A stretch of DNA of 64,000 bases, from positions 62,001 to 126,000 of the forward strand of contig NZ_JAOEGN010000002.1 of assembly GCF_025446935.1 (NCBI RefSeq), in the 5' to 3' direction. This document shows positions 1-8,717 of this stretch, piece after piece. A program made the translations under genes and the position numbers. Origin of the DNA: Paracholeplasma vituli (lineage in GTDB: Bacteria > Bacillota_I > Bacilli_A > Acholeplasmatales > UBA5453). The notes below the pieces were generated by a model. It saw nothing but the letters and a program-made list of their open reading frames with translations. It did no database searches and had not been told where the DNA came from. Within the stretch, counting starts at the first letter, position 1. Every line of letters begins with the position of its first letter.

Positions 1-234
1 AAGAAGAAGATTTCTCAGATGATTTCGTTATTAATCCCTATTTTCATCATTTCATTTAAACGCGCGGAAGACCTCGCTAATGCGATGGAATCTCGTGGGT
101 ATGTGATCGGTGAAAAACGCACCAAGATTGATGTTATGTCCATCAAATACTTAGATATCCTCACTTTAATTACGCTACTTGGATTGCTCGTAGTGGTGAT
201 TTTAATGAATACAGGAGTCATCCATGCGCTATAA
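1..234 (+). CDS. ecfT: EcfT, energy-coupling factor transporter transmembrane subunit (C-terminal part)
   Basis: Partial gene: the reading frame is open from base 1, so the start lies upstream. The visible 77 residues hold the EcfT coupling-helix signature (KRAEDLANAMESRGY, followed by KRTKI), which contacts the EcfA ATPases, and then one last membrane helix (LTLITLLGLLVVVILM). EcfT links two ATPases to exchangeable vitamin/metal-binding S subunits. Its stop overlaps the start of truA by 11 nt; the order ecfT-truA is that of Bacillus, where ecfA1 and ecfA2 lie just upstream. Confidence 0.9.
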   Translation, partial: KKKISQMISLLIPIFIISFKRAEDLANAMESRGYVIGEKRTKIDVMSIKYLDILTLITLLGLLVVVILMNTGVIHAL

Positions 235-949
235 ACTGACGATTGCTTACGATGGGTCAAACTATCAAGGCTTTCAAAGTCAAAAGAATGGGTTAGGGAT
301 TCAAGCAGTTTTAGAAGACACTTTGTCGAAAATTGTGAAAGCACCAATCTCAATCGTCGGTTCTGGCAGAACCGATAAAGGTGTTCACGCCTTAGGACAA
401 GTTTGTCACTTCGATTCAAACACCCTGATGCCTACTGATGCGTGGTTAAGAGCACTCAACACCTATTTACCCAAAGATATTGTTGCATTAGACATCACCG
501 AAGTCGATGAGACATTCCACGCACGCTTTAGTGCAACCAAAAAATGCTATGTCTATTTGATTGCGAAAGATTATAATCTATTTAGACGACACCATGAAAC
601 ATATATCCCTTACCCTTTAGATGCAGCCTTAATGCAAGAGGCCACAGCTAAGTTTGAAGGGACACACGATTTCATTGGATTTGGTGTATTTGTCGATAAA
701 AAACCAACGGTTAAAACCATGTATCAATCGACTTTTCTCGAAACAGACACCCACTATGTGTTTACGTTCATTGCGGATGGTTTCTTGAAGTATATGGTTA
801 GAAGTATCGTTGGGACCATCGTGGATATTGGACGTGGGAAACGTCCTATCACAGTGATTGATACCATATTTGAAACAAAAGACCGTACCAAAGTGGGGAA
901 AACCATCTCACCAGAAGGGCTTTATCTCAAACAAGTTTGGTACGAATAG
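224..949 (+). CDS. truA: tRNA pseudouridine(38-40) synthase TruA
   Basis: 241 residues, normal family length. TruA isomerises uridines 38-40 in the anticodon stem of many tRNAs. The active-site motif GRTDKGVHA is present with the catalytic Asp at residue 51, and the second half carries FLKYMVRSIVGTI, the conserved C-terminal helix of the family. The start overlaps the end of ecfT, which implies translational coupling. In Bacillus truA is followed directly by rplM-rpsI; here a block of about 7 kb from tmk to yitT lies in between. Confidence 0.95.
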   Translation: MRYKLTIAYDGSNYQGFQSQKNGLGIQAVLEDTLSKIVKAPISIVGSGRTDKGVHALGQVCHFDSNTLMPTDAWLRALNTYLPKDIVALDITEVDETFHARFSATKKCYVYLIAKDYNLFRRHHETYIPYPLDAALMQEATAKFEGTHDFIGFGVFVDKKPTVKTMYQSTFLETDTHYVFTFIADGFLKYMVRSIVGTIVDIGRGKRPITVIDTIFETKDRTKVGKTISPEGLYLKQVWYE

Positions 950-958
950 GAGGCTATC

Positions 959-1573
959 ATGTTTATTACGTTTGAAGGTGGCGAAGGGTCTGGAAAGACT
1001 ACATTAATCAAAGCCTTAATCGAATGGCTCAAAGGGTGTAATTTAGATGTCATCGCGACCCGTGAACCGGGTGGATCTGACATCGCTGAAAAAATACGAG
1101 CCATCATTTTAGATGAACAAAATACGCACATGAAAGCCCGCACTGAAGCGCTGCTTTTTGCTGCTGCACGTGTTCAACACTTAGAAGAAACCGTCATACC
1201 TGCTTTAGAACAAAACAAAGTTGTGCTTTGTGACCGCTATATCGATTCCTCACTAGCCTATCAAGGCTATGCGAGAGGTTTAGGTTTTGAAGCCATCTTA
1301 AAAATCAATACCTTTGCGTTAGAACACATGCCAGATCTAACAGTCTACATCAATTCAGACCCAGAAATCGGACTTTCAAGAATCAAATCTAGAGACAATA
1401 ACCGCCTCGATTTAGAAAAGATCGAATTCCATCAAAAGGTACGAGAAGGCTATTTAAACTTAGCTAAAATGTATCCAAATCGCTATTTAGTCATTGATGG
1501 TGACCGTACGATGGCAGCTGTGATTGACGATGTGAAAGCCCATTTAAAGGATGTGCTTTTATGCCAGAAATAA
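959..1573 (+). CDS. tmk: Thymidylate kinase
   Basis: 204 residues. Phosphorylates dTMP to dTDP for DNA synthesis. The P-loop G7-GEGS-GKT is at residues 7-14, the DRY motif is in CDRYIDSSLAYQG, and the substrate-binding REPGG is at about residues 36-40. SD AGGAGG precedes the ATG. It opens the tmk-holB-ricT-trmN6-rsmI-metG block, which has the Bacillus gene order. The stop overlaps holB by 13 nt. Confidence 0.95.
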   Translation: MFITFEGGEGSGKTTLIKALIEWLKGCNLDVIATREPGGSDIAEKIRAIILDEQNTHMKARTEALLFAAARVQHLEETVIPALEQNKVVLCDRYIDSSLAYQGYARGLGFEAILKINTFALEHMPDLTVYINSDPEIGLSRIKSRDNNRLDLEKIEFHQKVREGYLNLAKMYPNRYLVIDGDRTMAAVIDDVKAHLKDVLLCQK

Positions 1574-2529
1574 AACAACAGGTTGCTTTTATACCAAATA
1601 TAAAACAACACGTCATTTTAGAACAGTTTAAGAAAGCGATCCATAAGGACCGTTTAAGTCATTTATACTTATTTACAGGTCCTAAAGGATCTGGTAAAAA
1701 AGAACTTGCCTTTGAGATTGCGAATGCATTACTCATCAAAAAACCGGAAGGTGCACAAATTCTCAAAGATAATGGACATGTGAATTTGATGTTCATAGAA
1801 CCTGCGGGTCAAAACATCAAAAAAGAACAAATTGCCGATTTACAGAGTGAGTTTTCAAAAACCTCTCTCACGAGCGGCGCGCGCGTTTATATCATCGATG
1901 AAGTCGATAAACTGTCCACAGCTGCGGCTAATGGACTATTAAAATTTCTTGAAGAACCGCTATCCAAACAAACGATTGGATTTTTGCTTTCGGATAACCC
2001 CGAACAGGTCTTACCTACCATTCAATCCCGTAGTCAAATCATTTATTTGAAACCACGTAGTGAACGAGAACTCACGGATGAACTCAAACAAGAAGGGATT
2101 GACCCTTATTTAGCGGAGTTCTTACCGTATCTAAATAAGGATAAAGCACTCGTCTTAGCGATGGCCAAATCTGATCAAATGATTGAACTATCCAACGCGC
2201 TTAAAAACTATCATAAGGCCATGTTAAAAGAAGAACCTTTATGGGTACTCTTTGAAACTAAAATGGGTATAATCCGTTCTGATAAAGCTATTTTGATGCA
2301 GTTTTTAGAACTCTTAATGATCTATTATTTAGACTTACTCAAAACCAAGAATCAGGAAATCATTGCGTTTGAAGTCTTCTCAAGTGAATATGAAGAAATC
2401 GCGAATCGTCTACCGATGGCCGATATCTTGAGTCACTTGAAACAAATTCAAACGATTTTGTATAGATTAAACTATAATATTAATATAGAGATGGCATTAA
2501 CACAACTCGTGTTAGATCTCCAAAGATAG
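1561..2529 (+). CDS. holB: DNA polymerase III subunit delta-prime
   Basis: 322 residues. The clamp-loader subunit delta-prime. The AAA+ fold is visible: a Walker-A-like GPKGSGKKE, a Walker-B-like YIIDEVDKLS, and the family hallmark NGLLKFLEEP. The region after the Walker A helix, which in Bacillus and E. coli carries the four-Cys zinc module, contains no Cys here and is shortened. The start overlaps tmk. The segment following the zinc-module position (IKKEQIADLQSEFSKT) is very close to Bacillus HolB, which makes the assignment firm. Confidence 0.92.
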   Translation: MPEIKQQVAFIPNIKQHVILEQFKKAIHKDRLSHLYLFTGPKGSGKKELAFEIANALLIKKPEGAQILKDNGHVNLMFIEPAGQNIKKEQIADLQSEFSKTSLTSGARVYIIDEVDKLSTAAANGLLKFLEEPLSKQTIGFLLSDNPEQVLPTIQSRSQIIYLKPRSERELTDELKQEGIDPYLAEFLPYLNKDKALVLAMAKSDQMIELSNALKNYHKAMLKEEPLWVLFETKMGIIRSDKAILMQFLELLMIYYLDLLKTKNQEIIAFEVFSSEYEEIANRLPMADILSHLKQIQTILYRLNYNINIEMALTQLVLDLQR

Positions 2530-2540
2530 AAGGTGAATAC

Positions 2541-3344
2541 ATGCTTGTTGCACAAGTTCAATTTAGACAGGCTGGGAAACGCTACTACTTTAACCCAAAT
2601 CAGCTCTCCGTTTCGGACCAATCACTCGTGGTGGTTGAAACCGTTAGAGGCATCGAATTAGGCAAAGTCGTTGGCAAACTGGTTGAAGTCAAGGAAGAAG
2701 AATTACAAAACGAATTAAAGCCGATTTTACGATTGGCTACAGATAACGATATCGAAGAAAATGACTACAACAAGAGTCTTGAAATACAAGTTATTCATGT
2801 TACCAAAGAATTGGTTCGTCGTAATCAGTTAGACATGAAATTACTAGCAGCGGAATACACGTTAGACCGCGACCGTTTAGTGGTTTATTTCGAATCCGAG
2901 AATCGTGTAGATTTCAGACAACTCGTCAAAGATTTATCTGAGAGTTTCAAAACCCGTATTGAATTGCGTCAAGTCGGCTCACGAGATGGTGCGAAGTTCA
3001 TTGGGGGGATTGGTCTGTGTGGATTAATTACGTGCTGTACAACATTTATCGGTGAGTTTGATAACGTCTCGATTAAAATGGCGAAAAATCAAAACTTATC
3101 TTTAAACCCACAAAAAATCAGTGGAAATTGTGGAAAACTCTTATGCTGCATCAAATTTGAAAATAGCGTCTACGAAGAACTCCGTCAAAACATGCCGGAT
3201 GTCGGCGATAAGATTGTTACCAAAGAAGGTAAAGCCAGCGTCATTTCCATCAATATCTTAAAACAACAACTGAAGGTCATTTATGAAGACGGTTCCTTTG
3301 GTTATGTATTCTTAAAGGATATCGAAAAGAAACATGCAAATTGA
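2541..3344 (+). CDS. ricT: PSP1-domain protein RicT (YaaT)
   Basis: 267 residues. RicT belongs to the PSP1 family; in Bacillus it forms the Fe-S-containing Y-complex with RicA and RicF that directs RNase Y to specific transcripts. The Cys clusters expected to bind iron-sulphur are intact: GLCGLITCC and CGKLLCC in the middle of the protein. RicA and RicF are not in this window. It sits between holB and trmN6 as in Bacillus (yabA, which lies between them there, is absent). Confidence 0.9.
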   Translation: MLVAQVQFRQAGKRYYFNPNQLSVSDQSLVVVETVRGIELGKVVGKLVEVKEEELQNELKPILRLATDNDIEENDYNKSLEIQVIHVTKELVRRNQLDMKLLAAEYTLDRDRLVVYFESENRVDFRQLVKDLSESFKTRIELRQVGSRDGAKFIGGIGLCGLITCCTTFIGEFDNVSIKMAKNQNLSLNPQKISGNCGKLLCCIKFENSVYEELRQNMPDVGDKIVTKEGKASVISINILKQQLKVIYEDGSFGYVFLKDIEKKHAN

Positions 3345-4092
3345 AAATGAATTACTGGGGTACCCAAGACTAAAAATCATACAAGACCCCAACATGTTCG
3401 CGTTCTCCATCGATTCGATGTTATTGGGTGATTTTGTTAAAATCAAGAAACACACCAAACGCATTATGGATCTATGTACAGGAAACGCAGCGATTCCGCT
3501 TTATTTAACTGTTAAAACAACCGCGGAAATCCATGGTGTAGAAATTCAAGATAAAGTGTTTGAAATGGCTCAAAAAGGGGTAAAGATCAACAACTTATCT
3601 CATCAAATCCACCTGCATCACCGCGACTTAAAGGGCATCTCTAAAGAAGTTGGGAAGCTATCCTTTGACATCGTCACTGCGAACCCGCCCTTCTTCAAAG
3701 TTCCTGCTAACCCGCATTTGAACAAAAACGAATATTTAACGATTGCACGCCATGAAGTGATGTTGACTCTAGAGGAACTCATCATCGAAGCCGCGCAATT
3801 ACTTAATAACGGTGGGTCATTCTATTTAGTCCATCGACCAGACCGCTTAACCGACATTCTAAGTCTTTTAAGAAAACACGACTTAGAACCTAAACGCATG
3901 AAATTGGTTCAACCAAGACGCCATGCACAACCAAATCACGTCTTAATTGAAGCCGTGAAAAACCGCCTAGAAGGGGGCTTAATTGTCGAAACACCTTTGG
4001 TAGTTTACCACAAGGATCATTGGACAAAGCCCATATTAGACATATATAACATTGGGAGGGAATCATATGTTACTCAGTCTACTCAACCGTAA
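3334..4092 (+). CDS. trmN6: tRNA1(Val) (adenine(37)-N6)-methyltransferase-like protein
   Basis: 252 residues. A class I SAM-dependent methyltransferase of the YabB/YfiC family. The SAM loop reads MDLCTGNAAIP and the N6-adenine catalytic motif is ANPPF (about residues 114-118). The start overlaps the end of ricT by 11 nt. The gene runs 26 nt past the start of the next one. Substrate is assigned by family and by synteny with Bacillus yabB; it has not been read from the sequence. Confidence 0.85.
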   Translation: MQIENELLGYPRLKIIQDPNMFAFSIDSMLLGDFVKIKKHTKRIMDLCTGNAAIPLYLTVKTTAEIHGVEIQDKVFEMAQKGVKINNLSHQIHLHHRDLKGISKEVGKLSFDIVTANPPFFKVPANPHLNKNEYLTIARHEVMLTLEELIIEAAQLLNNGGSFYLVHRPDRLTDILSLLRKHDLEPKRMKLVQPRRHAQPNHVLIEAVKNRLEGGLIVETPLVVYHKDHWTKPILDIYNIGRESYVTQSTQP

Positions 4093-4477
4093 AGAAAAAT
4101 TAAAATTTCTGGATTTAGCCATCCATATGGTCGCTATAGACGGTGAACCAAATGCTTTTGAAAAGCGCATTTTAAACATGATGCTTGCTGAAGTTGGTGA
4201 CGATATCTACAAAGAGTATACATTCTCACTGGCCTCAGATAAAGAAGCTACAGTGGCTTACTTTGTAACTCAACCAAAAGCGACCAGACACATCGTCCTT
4301 CTCAACTTACTCAAATTATCGATGTTTGATGATTTGTACAATACCTCTGAACACTTCTTCATTGATAACGTGAGAAGACAGTTCAAAATAGGGGTTGCGA
4401 AACGAAAAGAATTGATGCGTGTAATTTACGCGGAACGTGATTGGCATGAACAAGCTAAACGCGTTTGTATCGAGTAA
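4067..4477 (+). CDS. TerB-like small protein of unknown function
   Basis: 136 residues from ATG 4067, which has SD GGGAGGG eight bases upstream; a TTG at 4052 is in frame but sits on top of that SD and is less likely. The segment LDLAIHMVAIDGEPNAFEKRI resembles the first helix of TerB-like domains (helical, with an Asp-Gly pair), but I cannot name a function. It lies between trmN6 and rsmI, where Bacillus has the unrelated GIY-YIG protein yazA. Its stop overlaps the rsmI start (TAATG). Confidence 0.6.
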   Translation: MLLSLLNRKEKLKFLDLAIHMVAIDGEPNAFEKRILNMMLAEVGDDIYKEYTFSLASDKEATVAYFVTQPKATRHIVLLNLLKLSMFDDLYNTSEHFFIDNVRRQFKIGVAKRKELMRVIYAERDWHEQAKRVCIE

Positions 4478-5325
4478 TGATTAGGCAAAGTTTTACTGAA
4501 ACCAAACCCACCCTCTATTTGATTTCAACACCCATTGGAAATTTAAAGGACATTACGCTTAGAGCACTTGAAACGCTAAAAACGGTTCAAGTGATTTTTG
4601 CTGAAGATACACGTAATACATTAAAATTGTTATCACATTATGAAATATCTAAACCGATCAAAAGTTACCATGAACACAATAAGCAAAGTGCGACCTTAGA
4701 AGTCTTAAAACACCTAGAACAAGGCGATTCGGTTGGACTTGTCACCGATGCTGGTACCCCTGCGATTAGCGACCCAGGGTTTGACTTAGTGCTTGTTGTA
4801 AAGGATCATTATCCGGTTGTGCCGATTCCAGGTGCGAGTGCTGTATTAACGGCGCTAGTTGCCTCAGGTTTGACCCCACAACCCTTCACATTTTTTGGTT
4901 TTTTAGACCGCACATTATCCAAACGAAAAGATGCTTTAAATAAGCTATCAGGTTTACCACATACCATCGTATTTTACGAACGTGGTGACCGTGTAAAAGA
5001 TACCCTAAAGGACATGCTTGATGTCTTAGGTAATCGAGATGTCGTTCTCGCAAAAGAACTTACAAAACAGTTTGAAACATTTTATGAAGGCAAAATCGAA
5101 AGTCTTATCACAACAGATATCCATGAAAAAGGCGAATTCGTGATGTTGGTTTCTGGTAAATCTGAAACTACCTCAAGTAGTGGAGACATTGTTACGGATG
5201 TCAAAGAATATATCCAATTAGGATACAGCGAAAAAGAAGCTATCAAGAAAGTAGCGAGTGAACTCGGTGTCCATAAGAATGTGGTTTATCAAAAAGTAAT
5301 TGAATTTGGTGGCATCAAAAAATAG
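4477..5325 (+). CDS. rsmI: 16S rRNA (cytidine(1402)-2'-O)-methyltransferase RsmI
   Basis: 282 residues from ATG 4477, which overlaps the previous stop. A tetrapyrrole-methylase fold enzyme that methylates C1402 in the ribosomal decoding centre. The conserved N-terminal TPIGNLKDITLRALE, the AEDTR motif, and VTDAGTPAISDPG are all present. The C-terminus carries the helical tail typical of the family (YSEKEAIKKVASELGV). An in-frame TTG at 4465 would lie inside the preceding gene. Followed by a terminator at 5342. Confidence 0.95.
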   Translation: MIRQSFTETKPTLYLISTPIGNLKDITLRALETLKTVQVIFAEDTRNTLKLLSHYEISKPIKSYHEHNKQSATLEVLKHLEQGDSVGLVTDAGTPAISDPGFDLVLVVKDHYPVVPIPGASAVLTALVASGLTPQPFTFFGFLDRTLSKRKDALNKLSGLPHTIVFYERGDRVKDTLKDMLDVLGNRDVVLAKELTKQFETFYEGKIESLITTDIHEKGEFVMLVSGKSETTSSSGDIVTDVKEYIQLGYSEKEAIKKVASELGVHKNVVYQKVIEFGGIKK

Positions 5326-5341
5326 AATATACATCATTACA

Positions 5342-5371
5342 AATGACCCTGAAATTGGGTCATTTTCATTT
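5342..5371 (+). terminator. Rho-independent terminator after rsmI
   Basis: Perfect 8-bp stem AATGACCC/GGGTCATT with a 7-nt loop, followed by a T-rich tail. It ends the tmk-rsmI transcript ahead of the metG T-box promoter. Confidence 0.8.
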
Positions 5372-5394
5372 ATAAAAAGTTACACCGATTTAAG

Positions 5395-5423
5395 TTGTTT
5401 TTACATAGATTATTATATATAAT
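5395..5423 (+). promoter_or_regulatory. Promoter for the metG T-box transcript
   Basis: -35 TTGTTT at 5395-5400, 17-bp spacer, -10 TATAAT at 5418-5423. Transcription would start at about 5430, just before the T-box stem I. Confidence 0.7.
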
Positions 5424-5429
5424 AAGTGT

Positions 5430-5650
5430 ACAGGCTATGAAAAAGAGAGTAATAAATGGATTTTAAGCTAGAGAGTTTGTGTCAGGTGAAAACAAACAGA
5501 ACCATTTTTGAAGATGACTTTGGAGCCGTTCAATCGATAGGTAGATTGAACCGTTCGCACGCGTTAAGTGTTAGAGTGCTATGGTTATCCATAGAACTAA
5601 GGTGGTACCGCGATCATTCGTCCTTAGCGTTTTTAGGGGCGATTTTTTTA
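5430..5650 (+). promoter_or_regulatory. T-box riboswitch, methionine specifier, controlling metG
   Basis: The T-box sequence AAGGTGGTACCGCG is at 5599-5612. Stem I is recognisable: AGTA (5448-5451) faces a specifier loop, and AAATGG (5454-5459) pairs with CCATTT (5502-5507). The base triplet in the specifier position is ATG (5514-5516), followed by a purine, which fits tRNA-Met. The terminator hairpin pairs CGTCCTTA (5619-5626) with TAGGGGCG (5634-5641), followed by seven T. Uncharged tRNA-Met would favour the antiterminator and so raise metG. An open frame across this stretch is not a gene. Confidence 0.93.
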
Positions 5651-5672
5651 CGAAAAAATGGAGGTAAATAAG

Positions 5673-7229
5673 ATGAAAAAACCATTCTATATTTCAACTG
5701 CCATCGCATACGCTTCAGCCATTCCTCACGTCGGGAATGTCTATGAAGCCATCCTTGCGGATGCCATTGCGAGATTTAAACATCTCGATGGGTACGATGT
5801 GTATTTTCAAACAGGGACCGATGAACATGGTCAAAAAATTGAATCCAGAGCTGCTTTAAAAGGGATTGATCCACAAGCTTATACCGACTATATTTCCGGT
5901 GAAATCAAACGCATTTATGCGAGTGTTGGTGTAGAGTACGACCACTTTATCCGTACTACCGATAAAAATCACCATAAAGTCGTCCAAGCCATTTTCAAGA
6001 AACTTTACGATCAAGGTGATATTTATCTAGGTAAATATGCTGGATGGTATAGTGTTGCTGAAGAATCATTCATTTCTGAGAAAGATATTGTGGATGGAAA
6101 AGGTCCGAATGGTGATACCCTAGTATGGACAGAGGAAGAAACGTTCTTCTTTGACTTGAAGAAATATCAAACACGCTTAGTCGAATATATTCAAACACAC
6201 CCTGAATTCATTTCACCAGAATCCCGTAAGAATGAAATGCTCAATAACTTCTTAAGTGAACCACTTCAAGACTTATCGGTTTCTAGAACCTCATTTAAAT
6301 GGGGGATACCAACTTTTGATCCTAAACACGTGATTTACGTTTGGATTGACGCGTTAACAAACTACATCAGTGGTTTAGACTTAGATGAAACCTTAACACC
6401 ATCAGAAAAGTTCAAGAAATACTGGCCAGCTGATATCCACTTAATTGGTAAAGATATCTTAAGATTCCATACGATTTATTGGCCAATAATGTTGATGGCT
6501 TTAGGCTTAGAATTACCTAAAACTGTTTTCGGACACCCATGGGTGCTCATTGATAAATCGAAGATGAGTAAGTCATTAGGGAATACCCTTTATGTTGACG
6601 ATATCTTGAAACACTTCAAGAAAGATACCCTTCGTTATTATGTCTTACACGAAATTCCATTCGCTGCCGATGGTAATTTGACCTATGAATTGTTGATTGA
6701 AAGAAACAACACCGATTTGGCCAATACCTTAGGCAACCTTGTGAATCGTACGATTGGTATGGCAAACAAATACCGTGGTGGTTTAGTCGTTAAAGCGAAC
6801 ACGCAAAAAAACTATGAAATTTCTTTAGTCGAAGCGACTAAATCGCTTTTAGCAAACGTTCGTGCGAAGATGGATGAATACCGTGTCGCTGACGCAATTG
6901 AAGAAATTATGAAGGTTTTACGTTTAGCGAATAAGTTCATTGATGTGACAGAACCTTGGAAACTCTTCAAAGACGAAAGTGCTCAAGCAGAACTCAATGG
7001 TGTTTTGTACGAACTCATTGAAACAATTCGTATTACAGCTGTATTACTCAAGGCTTTCATTCCGGATACTGCAAATGAAATCCTCAGACAAATCCATACG
7101 AATCAAACGACATTCGATTCGATTCAAGACTTTGGTGGTTTTGAAGATCATACCCAATTGAATGCACCAGTGGTTCTATTTGAACGATATAACCCAGAAG
7201 AAAAACTTGAAGAAATCTTAAAAGGATAA
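5673..7229 (+). CDS. metG: Methionyl-tRNA synthetase
   Basis: 518 residues from ATG 5673 with SD GGAGGT; an in-frame ATG at 5658 overlaps the SD region and is rejected. Class I synthetase: HVGN (HIGH) at residues 19-22, KMSKS at 297-301. The connective-peptide zinc Cys are replaced (GWYSVAEESF), as in the zinc-free Firmicute type. There is no C-terminal tRNA-binding (EMAP-like) domain. Regulated by the T-box upstream. Confidence 0.95.
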   Translation: MKKPFYISTAIAYASAIPHVGNVYEAILADAIARFKHLDGYDVYFQTGTDEHGQKIESRAALKGIDPQAYTDYISGEIKRIYASVGVEYDHFIRTTDKNHHKVVQAIFKKLYDQGDIYLGKYAGWYSVAEESFISEKDIVDGKGPNGDTLVWTEEETFFFDLKKYQTRLVEYIQTHPEFISPESRKNEMLNNFLSEPLQDLSVSRTSFKWGIPTFDPKHVIYVWIDALTNYISGLDLDETLTPSEKFKKYWPADIHLIGKDILRFHTIYWPIMLMALGLELPKTVFGHPWVLIDKSKMSKSLGNTLYVDDILKHFKKDTLRYYVLHEIPFAADGNLTYELLIERNNTDLANTLGNLVNRTIGMANKYRGGLVVKANTQKNYEISLVEATKSLLANVRAKMDEYRVADAIEEIMKVLRLANKFIDVTEPWKLFKDESAQAELNGVLYELIETIRITAVLLKAFIPDTANEILRQIHTNQTTFDSIQDFGGFEDHTQLNAPVVLFERYNPEEKLEEILKG

Positions 7230-7231
7230 CC

Positions 7232-8131
7232 ATGCGCAACCTATTTAAAGACAACGAAAAAATGTGGCTTGAAGTACGTGCACTGCTCTCAGTGACGCTA
7301 TTTACCATCATTTATGGAATCGGCGTTAGCTGGTTCTTAGAGGCTTCCCTTGAGCCCCTTTATACAGGGGGCATCCCAGGTATTGGACAGCTGGTCAGAA
7401 ATATCTTAAACAGCCGTTTTGATATGAATCTAGGCAACAGTTTCTTGGGGATTTTCATCATGGTTGGAAATATCCCAATCCTTATTTTAGGGTGGTTTGG
7501 TGTATCCAAACGATTCACTATTTACTCCATCATTTCCGTTGTCATTCAGTCTACCATTTTAGGGTTTATTCCTGTGGTAGATATGGGTATAGACGATACC
7601 TTCGTTCTAGCCGTTATGGGTGGATTATTGGTCGGTGTTGGGGTTGGTGGTGCTCTTAAATATGGGACATCAACTGGTGGGTTGGATATCGTTGCACAGT
7701 ATTATTCTTTAAGACACGGAACCTCAGTTGGTTTTGTATCCTTAGTATTAAATGTCGGGATTGCATTAATAGGTGCGGTCGTATTTGGTAGTGCAAGCGT
7801 CGCCGCTTACACCATCATTCGTATCATCGTTTCAACGATGGTCACAGATAAACTGCACACCGCTTATAATTTCATGAAAGTGGAAATCATAACCGACAAC
7901 CCAGCTAAACTCATTCAATTGATTTTAGAAAAAGTCTATCGTGGCGTCACACTTGCCAAAGTAGAAGGGGCGTACTCACACAAAGAAAAAACGATGGTCA
8001 TCGTGGTCATCTCTTCTTATGAGCTCACCCAGATTCGTAAATTAGTGAAAGATTTTGATCCGAAAGCCTTTATGATCACACAACCTGTGAAGACCATTCA
8101 AGGCAATTTCGCAAGAAAAACCATCGTATAA
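7232..8131 (+). CDS. YitT family membrane protein (DUF161/DUF2179)
   Basis: 299 residues. The N-terminal two thirds hold about five or six membrane helices with the family signature LYTGGIPGIGQL near residue 45 and KYGTSTGGLDIVAQ near 150. The C-terminal part (KVEIITDNPAKLIQLI...) is the soluble DUF2179-type ferredoxin-like domain. Function is not known for the family. It begins 2 nt after metG and is presumably co-transcribed with it. In Bacillus this gene is not part of the block. Confidence 0.85.
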   Translation: MRNLFKDNEKMWLEVRALLSVTLFTIIYGIGVSWFLEASLEPLYTGGIPGIGQLVRNILNSRFDMNLGNSFLGIFIMVGNIPILILGWFGVSKRFTIYSIISVVIQSTILGFIPVVDMGIDDTFVLAVMGGLLVGVGVGGALKYGTSTGGLDIVAQYYSLRHGTSVGFVSLVLNVGIALIGAVVFGSASVAAYTIIRIIVSTMVTDKLHTAYNFMKVEIITDNPAKLIQLILEKVYRGVTLAKVEGAYSHKEKTMVIVVISSYELTQIRKLVKDFDPKAFMITQPVKTIQGNFARKTIV

Positions 8132-8183
8132 GTAGTGTTATTTGGATTGAAAAGGTACGTTGAAAAAAACTCAAATGTTATGG

Positions 8184-8212
8184 TTGACAATTAACCATAC
8201 TTATAGTAAGAT
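8184..8212 (+). promoter_or_regulatory. Promoter of rplM-rpsI
   Basis: -35 TTGACA at 8184-8189, 17-bp spacer, -10 TAAGAT at 8207-8212. Confidence 0.8.
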
Positions 8213-8245
8213 TTATACGGTACGTTTTAAAAAGCCCACAATAGC

Positions 8246-8265
8246 CCTTATTACAACCAATAAGG
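8246..8265 (+). promoter_or_regulatory. Hairpin covering the rplM ribosome binding site
   Basis: CCTTATT (8246-8252) pairs perfectly with AATAAGG (8259-8265), whose last four bases are the start of the SD AAGGAGGAG. The position is that of the known L13 leader of Firmicutes; whether the fold matches that family could not be tested. Confidence 0.5.
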
Positions 8266-8277
8266 AGGAGAATTACA

Positions 8278-8715
8278 ATGATGAGAACTACAACAATGCC
8301 AAATCCGGCGAACATCCAAAGAAAATGGTATGTCGTTGACGCAGATGGCGCAACACTTGGTCGTTTAGCGACTCAAGTAGCAGCAATTTTAAAGGGTAAA
8401 AATAACCCATACTACGCTCCACACGTAGATACAGGGGACAATGTTATCATTATTAATGCTGACAAAATTCAATTAACAGGGAAGAAATGGACTGGTAAAG
8501 TCTATTATTCACACAGTGATTATGCTGGTAGCTTGAAGACAACCATGGCTAAAGATGTTATGGCTAAATTCCCAACCAGAATGGTAGAAAAAGCAGTAGA
8601 AGGTATGTTGCCACACAACCGTTTAGGAAGACAAATGTTTAAAAAATTGTACGTTTACGCTGGCAGCGAACACCCACACATTGCACAACAACCAGTTAAG
8701 TTGGAGGTATTATAA
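8278..8715 (+). CDS. rplM: Ribosomal protein uL13
   Basis: 145 residues (144 if the second ATG, 8281, is used; Bacillus L13 begins at the equivalent of the second Met, MRTT). Early-assembly 50S protein. Typical signatures: [17 protein letters not shown] and [26 protein letters not shown] is seven bases before the first ATG. rpsI follows after 2 nt. Confidence 0.97.
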   Translation: MMRTTTMPNPANIQRKWYVVDADGATLGRLATQVAAILKGKNNPYYAPHVDTGDNVIIINADKIQLTGKKWTGKVYYSHSDYAGSLKTTMAKDVMAKFPTRMVEKAVEGMLPHNRLGRQMFKKLYVYAGSEHPHIAQQPVKLEVL

Positions 8716-8717
8716 TC

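Noticed and set aside
5456-5671. 71-residue open frame before metG
   Set aside because: It lies inside the T-box RNA and crosses the T-box sequence and the terminator; no SD and no protein-like composition.
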